A stretch of DNA of 64,000 nucleotides from Parachryseolinea silvisoli (lineage in GTDB: Bacteria; Bacteroidota; Bacteroidia; Cytophagales; Cyclobacteriaceae): assembly GCF_021190955.1 (NCBI RefSeq), contig NZ_JAIOAO010000010.1, positions 54,126 through 118,125 of the forward strand, in the 5' to 3' direction. Positions 1 to 8,517 of this stretch are shown here, in pieces. Every line of letters begins with the position of its first letter. The stretch's first letter is position 1. The position numbers and the translations under genes are program-made. Under the pieces are notes generated by a model that saw only the letters and a list, made by a program, of their open reading frames with translations, was not told the origin of the DNA and made no database searches.

Positions 1-1062
1 ATCCGGGGTAGCCTTGGGCATAAGCTTAACCTCTGTACTGGATATGCCAGCACCATCTACAGGAGGCATGTACGTATCCGCGCCCCAGTTCCCGGTAGTA
101 GTAGGAATTTTGAATTGACCTGCAGCTAAAACCTCATTGAACTTAAACTGATAGATATTAGCAGGATCTGCTGCCATTTCATTTGGATTGCCAATATCCC
201 ATCCGTTCGGTGTCGCATTCCCCACGATCCACAATTTCGTGTAGGCCGGAGGTGTGACATCCTTAGCCTTTGGCGTCGCCGTAAACACAACCTGATTGGA
301 TTTTACCACTTTGTCACTTATAATTACACTCGCTGCAATCTGCGCTGTAACTTCGGCAGCCTTACCGACTTCCATCTTCAGTTTGTCGATCAGGATGTTA
401 TTCAGCTCCACATGGGTAAACTCTTTACTGACATCGGCTAATACATCAACCGCGGCAGTTCTTGAACCGGCCATAAGCGTGATTGTGTAGTATATAAATA
501 CATTCTTTTCCGAGCCCCAGGAAAGCGTCACCGCCTCGCCGGAAGGGTTCGCCAGATCGACGACTACATCCGTCCTCGGAACGGACAGCGTTACCTGGTC
601 CAGCGGAGGCTCTGGAACCTTAGGCGATGGTGTGACAGCAACCGTAACGACATTCGATGATCCGGTGTTCGTTCGCGAAGTACCCTTGGCATAAACAAAA
701 ACATCGACGTTCGCCTGCTTCCCAATTTCCAAGCCAAGATCGTCTACTAATATTCTGTTCAGCTCTGCATGAATAAACTTTTTATTAACTTCGGATAAGA
801 CGTTTACTGTGTCAATCTTTCCATTCGCTGAAAAGACCAGCTGGTACTGAATAAGCGAAGACTTCTCAGCATGCCACGAGAAAGTGATCACCTCCTCTGT
901 CGGTGTATCATAATCCAAGATCACCTCACCCTTCGAAGCCGACAAAATGCCAACGTCTACAGGTACTTGCCGTGTTTCATCATCGCTGCAGGCAAACATG
1001 GTGACGAGCAACAGCAGTGATACCAAAAAATAAAGGTGTGCTATGAAGCTATTGTTTTTCAT
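1..1062 (-). CDS. SusE/SusF-like outer-membrane glycan-binding lipoprotein (3' end outside window)
   Basis: The 354 visible codons start at 1062 and run off the left edge, so the C-terminus is missing. A lipoprotein signal peptide ends in an FAC lipobox with Cys25. Two Ig-like repeats of the SusE type follow (about residues 38-135 and 145-245), each with a matching pattern that includes FTHVELNNIL or FIHAELNRIL. Near residue 275 a starch-binding-type domain begins with LWIVGNATPNGWD, as in SusE/SusF proteins. These are surface lipoproteins that bind oligosaccharides beside SusC/SusD. It lies 36 bp after susD in the fructan locus, so the ligand is probably a fructan, which is inference from the GH32 gene nearby. 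Confidence 0.82.
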   Translation of the reverse strand, partial: MKNNSFIAHLYFLVSLLLLVTMFACSDDETRQVPVDVGILSASKGEVILDYDTPTEEVITFSWHAEKSSLIQYQLVFSANGKIDTVNVLSEVNKKFIHAELNRILVDDLGLEIGKQANVDVFVYAKGTSRTNTGSSNVVTVAVTPSPKVPEPPLDQVTLSVPRTDVVVDLANPSGEAVTLSWGSEKNVFIYYTITLMAGSRTAAVDVLADVSKEFTHVELNNILIDKLKMEVGKAAEVTAQIAASVIISDKVVKSNQVVFTATPKAKDVTPPAYTKLWIVGNATPNGWDIGNPNEMAADPANIYQFKFNEVLAAGQFKIPTTTGNWGADTYMPPVDGAGISSTEVKLMPKATPD

Positions 1063-1098
1063 AAATAATTCTTTTAAAGTCCAGCGACAGCCAGTTTT

Positions 1099-2934
1099 TT
1101 ACCAAAAGGGATTTTGAACCAGGTTGGGATTCTTATCAATCTCAGATTGGGGAACGGGGAACCAGTAGTTCTTCTTTGTGAAAACCCTTTTCTGATACAC
1201 CGTGCGCTTATAGAATGCGTTCGGATTATTCGGGTCATCGGAATTTTCCGTACCGAAGAAATTCATTCCCGCGAAATCTCCGTTCAAAACTTCCTCGCCG
1301 ATCTTCCATCTTCGTATGTCGCTATAGCGTATACCCTCACAGTTAAGCTCTACGCGTCGTTCCCGACGAATGATCTCTCGCATGGCATCCTGGCCTGGGT
1401 CTGCCGCCAGAACAGGTATTCCGGCACGCTCACGAACCAGATTCAGATACGTCAGGATATCCGGATGTCCTGGCTCCGTCTCGTTCAGCGCTTCGGCATA
1501 ATTGAGATAGGCTTCCCCTAGCCGGTAGAGAATTCCCGGTCGGTAGGGATTTGTTCCATTCCGTGGATCGTAATCCGGGTGAACCTTCTTGCGGACCAGG
1601 TAACCATTTTGGGGCGCATCCCACGTAGGCCCACCATCCGCCTGGTTTAATAAAAAGTTCGCTTTTCGGTTTTCACGACGATGCCATTGCTCATTAAACA
1701 TGACCGAGATATAAAAGCGCGGCTCCCGGTTGCAATACATATTGTACGTACCTGTTAACGTTACCTTGCCCACGCTCTGAACTTCATCCCACTTTGTATT
1801 GCGAACGTCGTCTGCTGCAGAAAAGCCGTCCTCCACATACCCGGAGGCAGGATCGTCAATCGGCAAGCCATTCTTCATATAGAAAGCATCCACCAACGAC
1901 TGAGTAATCCCCAACCCGCCGTTACCACCAGTACCCCGGGGTTGAGCGTGTTTATCATACTCCGATGAATTAACATCTGTCCGGGCGAATAGAATCTCTT
2001 TGTTACCGTCTGACCATTTCTTGAACAACATATTCTGGTAGGAAAGAAAGGGATCAATGCTGGCATCGTCATTATATTCATAATAGAGCTTATGGCCGGC
2101 ATCATGTGCTTTCTCAATCAGCATTCTGGATGCCTCGGTGGCACGCGTCCATTTGGTCGCGTCGTAGCTGGAATTGAATAGCGGCACACCCTTGTTGTTC
2201 ACGAAGCTTTCGTAGTCGGGATTGCCGTTCACCAGAGGGCTGGCGGCAAATAACAACATCCGCGCCCGCACCGCCAGGCACATGATCGAGGTAGCTCTGC
2301 CGAATTTGCTATTGTTCGTATAGGCAGCCGGCAAATTGTTGGAAAGGTCTAAAAGTTCAGCATCGATCCAGTTGATCACTTCATCAAAAGGAGTCTGACC
2401 GAGAAACAATTCTTCGGGCGACGCGTCCGCCGGAGTAAGACCGGCATGGAAGGGAATGACGCCATACATCTCCGTCATGAGCCAGTAGTAGTAAGCAATG
2501 AGAAAACGTGCTTCATACTTCATGAGGTCCACTTCTTCTTGTGTGACTTTCTGGGCCTCATTGGGTTTGACATTCTCGATGAAGATATACGCCGATCGGA
2601 TCCGCTTTGGAAGTACATCCCAATAATTGGGCTCGGTGTTGGTAGGTGTCCAGTTGCCCTGTTGCCGGTCTACTACCCACCAGCCAAATTGCGCCCATCG
2701 GTACGAAGGATTTAAGTCATCCGACAAAGGATCGTAGCCAATGTGCCGGGTAAAGCCCCAGTACGGATCTGGAATACTGGAATAAACACCGGCCAGCCAG
2801 TCCTCCGTCCGAACCTTATCTTTAAAAACCATCTCCAATGTAAGTTGGTCATCGGGCATCTTGTCGAGGTAGTCCGAACACGACGTAGCCGCAATAAGCA
2901 GCATAGCCAGTAATATATACTTCGGGTAATTCAT
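1099..2934 (-). CDS. susD: SusD/RagB family glycan-binding outer-membrane lipoprotein, fructan locus
   Basis: This 611-residue lipoprotein has its lipobox Cys at position 19 (ATSC), the usual size for SusD. The family pattern is clear near the C-terminus: a LGEAYLNYAEALNE helix, then NLVRERAGIPVL and RRERRVELNCEGIRYSDIRRW. SusD proteins are the surface lid of SusC channels and deliver oligosaccharides to them. The gene starts 23 bp after susC ends and is followed 36 bp later by the SusE-like gene, so all three are probably cotranscribed. Specificity for levan or inulin is inferred from the divergent GH32 and fructokinase genes. Confidence 0.95.
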   Translation of the reverse strand: MNYPKYILLAMLLIAATSCSDYLDKMPDDQLTLEMVFKDKVRTEDWLAGVYSSIPDPYWGFTRHIGYDPLSDDLNPSYRWAQFGWWVVDRQQGNWTPTNTEPNYWDVLPKRIRSAYIFIENVKPNEAQKVTQEEVDLMKYEARFLIAYYYWLMTEMYGVIPFHAGLTPADASPEELFLGQTPFDEVINWIDAELLDLSNNLPAAYTNNSKFGRATSIMCLAVRARMLLFAASPLVNGNPDYESFVNNKGVPLFNSSYDATKWTRATEASRMLIEKAHDAGHKLYYEYNDDASIDPFLSYQNMLFKKWSDGNKEILFARTDVNSSEYDKHAQPRGTGGNGGLGITQSLVDAFYMKNGLPIDDPASGYVEDGFSAADDVRNTKWDEVQSVGKVTLTGTYNMYCNREPRFYISVMFNEQWHRRENRKANFLLNQADGGPTWDAPQNGYLVRKKVHPDYDPRNGTNPYRPGILYRLGEAYLNYAEALNETEPGHPDILTYLNLVRERAGIPVLAADPGQDAMREIIRRERRVELNCEGIRYSDIRRWKIGEEVLNGDFAGMNFFGTENSDDPNNPNAFYKRTVYQKRVFTKKNYWFPVPQSEIDKNPNLVQNPFW

Positions 2935-2957
2935 ACTCGTTCTGTTAAAGGTGTGTC

Positions 2958-5900
2958 TTAGAATTCCAGGTTTACTCCGGCAGAGAAGGATTTCATGATA
3001 GGATATCGGAAACCGTTACCCGTGTTTATCTCCGGATCCCAGAGGTCGAATTTTGAAAGCGTCAGCAGGTTATTGCCAGAAATAAAAATCCGGGCATTCT
3101 TCGCATGCGCTTTCTCTACAAATTTCCGCGGCAGGGTGATACCGATTTCAATATGCTTCAGGCGCAGCATGCTCATATCCTTGAGCCACCAGGTAGACGG
3201 TAGATTGTTATTGCCTGTACTGGAAAATGACAACCGCGGCCAGAATGCATCCGGATTGGGGTTATCCACCGTCCAGCGATCGCTCAATACAGATTCATAC
3301 ACATTGCCCGCAGCACCGCCGCCGGAGCCCGGCATAAAAAAGTCGCCACCTAACACCCGATACGTCCGCGCGTTTCCCTGAAAGAAAAATCCGAAGTCGA
3401 TGGTTTTGTATCGTGCATTGAGACCAAATCCATATACAATCTGCGGATCAACCGTCCCCGTCAGGGTAGTCTGGTCCACGTTCGTGATCAGACCGTCGCC
3501 ATTCAGGTCGGCATATTTAATATCACCAGGACGGACCGCCCCTAGTTGAGCGGTCGGTAGTGTACTCACTAACACACCGTTTTCGATATCGGAAAAATCG
3601 GCATTCGTATATAAGCGTTCCGCTACATACCCAAAGTTTTGATCCACCGATTTACCAGTTCTCGAGCGATAAGTACCGATTACCGCTGGTGCCTCATCTT
3701 GTTCGACTATTTCATTTTTAGCATAGGTAAATGTCCCTTGCCCGGATATAAGCCATTCCGAGCTTATTTGTTTGTTGGCACTCAGCGAAAGATCTACACC
3801 ATGATTCTTTACCTTGCCGTAGTTTGCATACGGTTTCTCGACGAAGCCGGCTGAGCTGGGAAGCGTCTGACGTTGCATGAAAATATCTTTGCGCTCCTCT
3901 TTAAAGAAATCGACCTGTAGCAACACGCTATTCCAAAATCCCAATTCAATGCCCAGGTTCCCCTTGGTCACCGTTTCCCACGTTAAATTTGATACACCAT
4001 AGTCTCCCTCCTGCCGACCGGCCCGGAAGTAGTCATTATTAACACCCCACCGGTAATCATCCGTCTCGCCAATGGTGGAGATGTACGCAAATCGTCTAAA
4101 CCTATCGTTGCCTACCTGGCCTAATGATGCTCTGAATTTTACGCGTGAGATAACATCTCTGAGTTCAGACATAAATTCTTCTTCTGTCAAAACCCAGCCC
4201 AGGGCCATGGAAGGAAAAAAACCAAACCGGTTGTTTGCTGCTAAATTCTCCGAACCGTTATATCCAAAATTTGCCTCTGCGATGTATTTACGCTTGAACG
4301 AATAGGAAACCCGCGCGGCCATACCTTGAAAGCGAAAAGGTAGTTTGTCACCATTGTCATAGTTTCGCTGGTTGTACAACAACAAACCATCTATATAGTG
4401 GTTACCGATGTTGTGACTATAGTTGAGGCTCCCCTCGACATAGACACTCTTATCGCCAAATTCGAGTTTATTGCTATGGTCCAGGAAAACTTGCCCGAAT
4501 CGGTCGATATCCAGAATCAGGTCTCCATTTTCATCTCTGCCAATGGCAGGCTTGTAATAGTCCGGATCCTTTTTACGCTCCACACTGTTCGCTGAATAAC
4601 GATCGAACGAAAATACCAAACGGCTTGTCAGACCGGGTACGATCGCATCCAGGTCTTGTTGAACGGAAAAAAGAGATTCGATCTTACTGGCACTTCCGCG
4701 CGCATATCCTGTCTGCGTAGCGACTGACCAGGGATTTGTCCGATCGGCGTTCACCCGCGGAATCTCGCCGCTTGAATATTGTATAGGGTGTACATGCGGC
4801 GCGGTTTGAAAGGCCTGATCAAACAAAAAGTCCATGGATTGCGGCGGGCGCGTCGTCTCTTGCAAATAACCGCCGATGTTTACCCGCAGCAATGTGGTGG
4901 GCGTAATATTGAGATCGACATTCGAGCGGATATTATACCGCTTTAATTTCATCGAAGAATCCCACTCCTGGTTCGGATCCCGTGATATTATACCCGTTTC
5001 ACCATAGTGCGATCCTGTAATGGCATACCGTAGAAAATTGGTACCGCCGGATGCTGTTAAATTCACGCGGGTATTAGACGCCTGCTTGTTCGTAATCGCG
5101 TCCAGCCAATTCACGTCTGGATAGAGATCGGGATCAACTCTGTCGCGCGTATTGTTAATGCGGTCCTCGGTATAGGTTGGCAATTGGCGCGTGTCCGCCG
5201 AAATGCCATTCATCAGCTCCATATAATCCGCCGCGCCGATAAATTTCGGAAGCTTTACCGGGCTGGTAACACCTTGCTCATATCGCAGGACAATGGTGGG
5301 TTTACCTACTTCACCCCGTTTGGTATTTATAAGTACAACGCCGTTTGCGCCACGGACTCCGTATACCGCACTGGCGGACGCATCTTTTAACACGGACACA
5401 GATTCTATTTCTGCCGGGTCAATCGTATTTAAGGAACGTTCTACACCATCTATAAGCACCAGTGGCGTACGCGAACCTGCAAAAGTGGAAATGCCCCGGA
5501 TCCAGAAATTCGAATCATCATAACCGGGTTCGCCCGAGCGTTGTACACCAATGATACCGGCAACCTGCCCGGCCAGATTATTGCTCATCGAGCGGGATGT
5601 ACCATACTGAAGTTGCTTTTGGACATTAACGGATGAAATAGCACCCGCACTGGTATATTCTTTCTGCGTACCGTAACCGACGATTACCACCTCGTTGAGC
5701 GCCGCCACATCTGTCACCATCTTCAGGTCCACAGTAGCCTGTTCACCCACTAAGATCTCTTCTGTGCGGTAACCAATAAAAGAAAAGACGAGAATGCTTC
5801 CCTTGCCTACGCCGGCCATAGAGTACCTGCCGTCAGCATCCGTCACAGTGCCTATCAACGTTCCCTTGATCGTAACGCTCACACCGGGGAGGCCCATTCC

Positions 5901-6353
5901 GTCCTCGTCTGTGACTGTGCCCGTGAAGGTTTCCACGAGGTTAATAATGGAGGTTTGTTCAGCTTCATCTGCTGCACGTTTCACATTCTGCTTCGTTAAA
6001 ATGATATAGTCTCCCAACAGCCGGAATTGTACATCCCTGGGAATAAATATACCCTTCAGTACATCCGACAATTTCTCGTCGTTGTACTCCACCGAAACCT
6101 CCTCGTTGACTGAAATCGTTTGCGGGTTATAGGTAAATTTTATACCCACCGATTTTTCAATCTCCAACAAAATCTGCTTAATCTTTTTTCCCTGAGTATT
6201 AACGGATATGATCTCATCCAACACGCTCTGTCCGTACGCTGTGGTGGGCCTCGCCGTCACCACTCCCGATACCAAAACTATGAGCAATACCTGTAATACT
6301 GTGAGTCTCATAATTATAAAAATCAAACCACGCTGTGTCTGACGCGTCTTCAT
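2958..6353 (-). CDS. susC: SusC/RagA family TonB-linked outer-membrane transporter with STN domain, fructan locus
   Basis: The TonB-dependent oligosaccharide importer has 1131 residues from the ATG at 6353. The frame stays open to 6437, but the extra N-terminus would precede the real signal peptide, so the later start is preferred. After the signal (about 1-41) come an STN signalling domain (48-122), a carboxypeptidase-regulatory-like domain (144-212), the plug with the SusC pattern DASASAVYGVRGANGVV, and the barrel. An STN domain marks a receptor that contacts a FecR anti-sigma factor in the periplasm, and fecR and an ECF sigma gene lie directly upstream, so self-induction through them is expected. 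Confidence 0.95.
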   Translation of the reverse strand: MKTRQTQRGLIFIIMRLTVLQVLLIVLVSGVVTARPTTAYGQSVLDEIISVNTQGKKIKQILLEIEKSVGIKFTYNPQTISVNEEVSVEYNDEKLSDVLKGIFIPRDVQFRLLGDYIILTKQNVKRAADEAEQTSIINLVETFTGTVTDEDGMGLPGVSVTIKGTLIGTVTDADGRYSMAGVGKGSILVFSFIGYRTEEILVGEQATVDLKMVTDVAALNEVVIVGYGTQKEYTSAGAISSVNVQKQLQYGTSRSMSNNLAGQVAGIIGVQRSGEPGYDDSNFWIRGISTFAGSRTPLVLIDGVERSLNTIDPAEIESVSVLKDASASAVYGVRGANGVVLINTKRGEVGKPTIVLRYEQGVTSPVKLPKFIGAADYMELMNGISADTRQLPTYTEDRINNTRDRVDPDLYPDVNWLDAITNKQASNTRVNLTASGGTNFLRYAITGSHYGETGIISRDPNQEWDSSMKLKRYNIRSNVDLNITPTTLLRVNIGGYLQETTRPPQSMDFLFDQAFQTAPHVHPIQYSSGEIPRVNADRTNPWSVATQTGYARGSASKIESLFSVQQDLDAIVPGLTSRLVFSFDRYSANSVERKKDPDYYKPAIGRDENGDLILDIDRFGQVFLDHSNKLEFGDKSVYVEGSLNYSHNIGNHYIDGLLLYNQRNYDNGDKLPFRFQGMAARVSYSFKRKYIAEANFGYNGSENLAANNRFGFFPSMALGWVLTEEEFMSELRDVISRVKFRASLGQVGNDRFRRFAYISTIGETDDYRWGVNNDYFRAGRQEGDYGVSNLTWETVTKGNLGIELGFWNSVLLQVDFFKEERKDIFMQRQTLPSSAGFVEKPYANYGKVKNHGVDLSLSANKQISSEWLISGQGTFTYAKNEIVEQDEAPAVIGTYRSRTGKSVDQNFGYVAERLYTNADFSDIENGVLVSTLPTAQLGAVRPGDIKYADLNGDGLITNVDQTTLTGTVDPQIVYGFGLNARYKTIDFGFFFQGNARTYRVLGGDFFMPGSGGGAAGNVYESVLSDRWTVDNPNPDAFWPRLSFSSTGNNNLPSTWWLKDMSMLRLKHIEIGITLPRKFVEKAHAKNARIFISGNNLLTLSKFDLWDPEINTGNGFRYPIMKSFSAGVNLEF

Positions 6354-6529
6354 AAATTTAGGTTTTAGGTCATAAAAAATAGACTTAACTACCCCGGGAG
6401 GATTGGATACGAGCGGCAATTCATAGTCAATCCCCAAGGTCTTAATGCAAGTCGGTGTTGTCCCAACATCACCGAGTATTTCCGTGTATTTATTACATCA
6501 TAGGCAGATCATTTTTTAAGTGGTTCATT

Positions 6530-7612
6530 TTATTGGCAGCCAGCGCTATTGATGACAACATTTGCATCAATAATTTCATAGCTTGCTCCAATCGTTTCGC
6601 ATATTATCTTGAGTTTTTCACGCAAGGATTCCGATCCCAGCGGCGCGGTTATATAGCAGTTTCTCATAACCTCCTCATTGAATATTATTTCAACGCCATA
6701 AGCAGATTCGATGGTCTGAAACGCTCTGGCGATCGGCACATTATCAAATACAAAATCTTTGGATGTGATCCCCTCCCCCAGAAACTCCGGTGACTCGATC
6801 AATGTCTTTTCAAACTGATGGTTCTTTCTTGCATAGGTAACTTGCTGGTTCGGCAACAAAATGACCCCATCCCGCTTATTATTCTTGATCACGTCGGTCG
6901 GTGCAAAGACCGATACCTTCCCCGTCTTCACCGATACGAGAATATTTTCGCCGTGCTCAGGAGACTCTATTCGGAAGCTCGTCCCCAGCACCTTGACTAC
7001 GATTTCATTAGAGTGCACAATGAATGGCTTATAGGGATTCTTTGTCACATTAAAAAAAGCTTTGCCCAGCATGTATACCTGGCGAGAAGAGTCGTGCAAA
7101 AAACCTTTCTTATACTTCAGCCTGCTTTTACTCTCCAGCACGATTGTGCTACCGTCTTCCAATTGAACTTCAAGCGGCTGATCTGTCTCATTTATTCGCT
7201 CGATGAAATCATCGCCCTGCTGATTGTACGCAGACAGAGTTTGATCATGACCGGCCGGCCGTGACAGGAACCAAAAAACAATAGACGTAGAGAGGAGAAA
7301 AATAGAAACAATGGCTACTGCCCAGGTCATTTTTGAGCCAGTGCCTTGGGGGGAGCGTGTTGTTTTTGCCTCTACCCGATCCTGTATTTTAGCCCAGATG
7401 GAATCGACCTGCGCACGGTCATAGTCAATTCCTTCTGCCGCTTTTAAATTAAGAACCAACGCCCGGGCCTTCTCAACTTTTGCCTTTATGTCGGGGTGGG
7501 TGGAGATATATAAATCCCAATACTTGACAGCTTCTGGATCGGATTGTTTGACCCAATCTATAAAGCTTTCATTTGAAGCAAGATCTTCAACGGTAAGATT
7601 TTTGTGGTCCAT
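6530..7612 (-). CDS. fecR: FecR family anti-sigma factor, fructan locus
   Basis: This 360-residue inner-membrane regulator has an N-terminal cytoplasmic sigma-binding part with a DPEAVKYWDLYISTHPD segment, one membrane helix at about 95-112, and a periplasmic FecR domain with QPLEVQLEDGSTIVLESKSRL and AFFNVTKNPYKPFIVHS. The C-terminal 80 residues resemble the DUF4974 domain common in Bacteroidota FecR proteins. It should hold the ECF sigma factor until the STN domain of the SusC transporter signals. The gene sits 77 bp after the sigma gene and 176 bp before susC, the standard order for such loci. Confidence 0.93.
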   Translation of the reverse strand: MDHKNLTVEDLASNESFIDWVKQSDPEAVKYWDLYISTHPDIKAKVEKARALVLNLKAAEGIDYDRAQVDSIWAKIQDRVEAKTTRSPQGTGSKMTWAVAIVSIFLLSTSIVFWFLSRPAGHDQTLSAYNQQGDDFIERINETDQPLEVQLEDGSTIVLESKSRLKYKKGFLHDSSRQVYMLGKAFFNVTKNPYKPFIVHSNEIVVKVLGTSFRIESPEHGENILVSVKTGKVSVFAPTDVIKNNKRDGVILLPNQQVTYARKNHQFEKTLIESPEFLGEGITSKDFVFDNVPIARAFQTIESAYGVEIIFNEEVMRNCYITAPLGSESLREKLKIICETIGASYEIIDANVVINSAGCQ

Positions 7613-7689
7613 TCGGTGTGTTATAGTTCTACTTGCTAAGCGCTTTCAAACATATAGTGCACGAAACGGCCAGGTTTTACTCTCCTAAC

Positions 7690-8280
7690 TCAAAAAAAAA
7701 TTAAAAAAAAGAGAAAACTGGTGACCGACACCTTTAGGTTAAGCTTGAGCTTGCGGATGGCTATGAATATGAAATTGCAGGCTGACTGATAGTTTACGCC
7801 CATTATCTTAGCAATTTCCTCGTTCGAAAAGTCATGATAGTAGCGAAGGTTGATCGCTTCCTGCTGTCTTTGCGGTAGCTGCCTGATAAGCGTTCTGAGG
7901 TTTTCCATTTGCTCGGACTGTACCTCAAAACGTATTAATTTGCTTTCATGCGAAGGTGACGCCAGGTTTTCGAACATCCCAACATCCAGCGTATTGATAA
8001 AATCGTTCGACTTTGCGTTCCGCTGAATTTTGTAGCGAAGCGCCTTAAATAGGTAAAACTTAATAGAGTTAGGCTCGGTAATGCGTTCCCGGGTATTCCA
8101 CAATTCAAAAAACAGATCTTGAATGCTATCCTCCACGAGTGTACGGTCCCTCGATATTTTGCTGCCATAGTTCAGCAACTCGCCAGCATAAAAGCGGTAT
8201 AAGGCGGCAAATGCGTTTTTGTCTCCCTCCTTAAATGAACGCCAGATGTTATCGTCGAGCTGCGTATTGCCTTTGGACAT
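7690..8280 (-). CDS. ECF-type sigma-70 family RNA polymerase sigma factor, fructan locus
   Basis: This sigma factor has 196 residues from the ATG at 8280. An in-frame ATG at 8358 would add 26 basic residues that do not fit the family, and MSKGN is the typical beginning. Region 2 reads FAALYRFYAGELLNYGSKI...DSIQDLFFELW, and region 4 carries LPQRQQEAINLRYYHDFSNEEIAKIMGV, a good helix-turn-helix. It pairs with the adjacent FecR and should activate the susCDE genes when fructan is sensed. The C-terminus ends in a hydrophobic run (FLFFLIFF), odd for a soluble sigma factor, though tails like this occur in the Bacteroidetes family. Confidence 0.93.
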   Translation of the reverse strand: MSKGNTQLDDNIWRSFKEGDKNAFAALYRFYAGELLNYGSKISRDRTLVEDSIQDLFFELWNTRERITEPNSIKFYLFKALRYKIQRNAKSNDFINTLDVGMFENLASPSHESKLIRFEVQSEQMENLRTLIRQLPQRQQEAINLRYYHDFSNEEIAKIMGVNYQSACNFIFIAIRKLKLNLKVSVTSFLFFLIFF

Positions 8281-8338
8281 ACTACACCGTTTAAGGGTAC
8301 TTCTACGCAATTTAAAATAAAGTTCCGTTTCCGCAAAC

Positions 8339-8372
8339 GTTTTAGCACGCATTCGCATTTTTCGTAGCTTTA
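8339..8372 (+). promoter_or_regulatory. Possible promoter for the GH32-fructokinase operon
   Basis: GTTTT at 8339-8343 is followed after 21 bp by TAGCTTTA at 8365-8372, one base from the Bacteroidota -7 consensus TAnnTTTG. It faces the GH32 gene from within the divergent interval beside the sigma gene. The match is imperfect, so this is a weak call. Confidence 0.3.
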
Positions 8373-8390
8373 GAGCGTAACGATCACCCC

Positions 8391-8495
8391 ATGCTCATGA
8401 TCACACTTTCCCGGACGCTGGCGCCGCTGTTGGTGCTCGCGCTGCTCATGACGGCGTACCAAAACTTGCAGAAAGACTTAGGAACAGGTAAATAA
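8391..8495 (+). CDS. Possible 34-residue membrane peptide or remnant ahead of the GH32 gene
   Basis: A 34-codon frame from ATG at 8391 encodes a hydrophobic stretch (LAPLLVLALLMTAYQ) followed by a short polar tail (NLQKDLGTGK). It ends 22 bp before the GH32 start on the same strand. It looks like one membrane helix with a cytoplasmic tail, as at the C-terminus of a permease. Fructan loci often carry an inner-membrane fructose importer next to the fructokinase and none is present here, so it could be the last piece of a deleted transporter. It could equally be a chance frame or a small leader peptide. The function is unknown. Confidence 0.3.
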   Translation: MLMITLSRTLAPLLVLALLMTAYQNLQKDLGTGK

Positions 8496-8517
8496 AAACA
8501 GAAGCAAATCTAAACAC

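Noticed and set aside
2958..6437. Start at 6437 for the fructan SusC
   Set aside because: The first 28 residues would precede the signal peptide; the ATG at 6353 fits the family.
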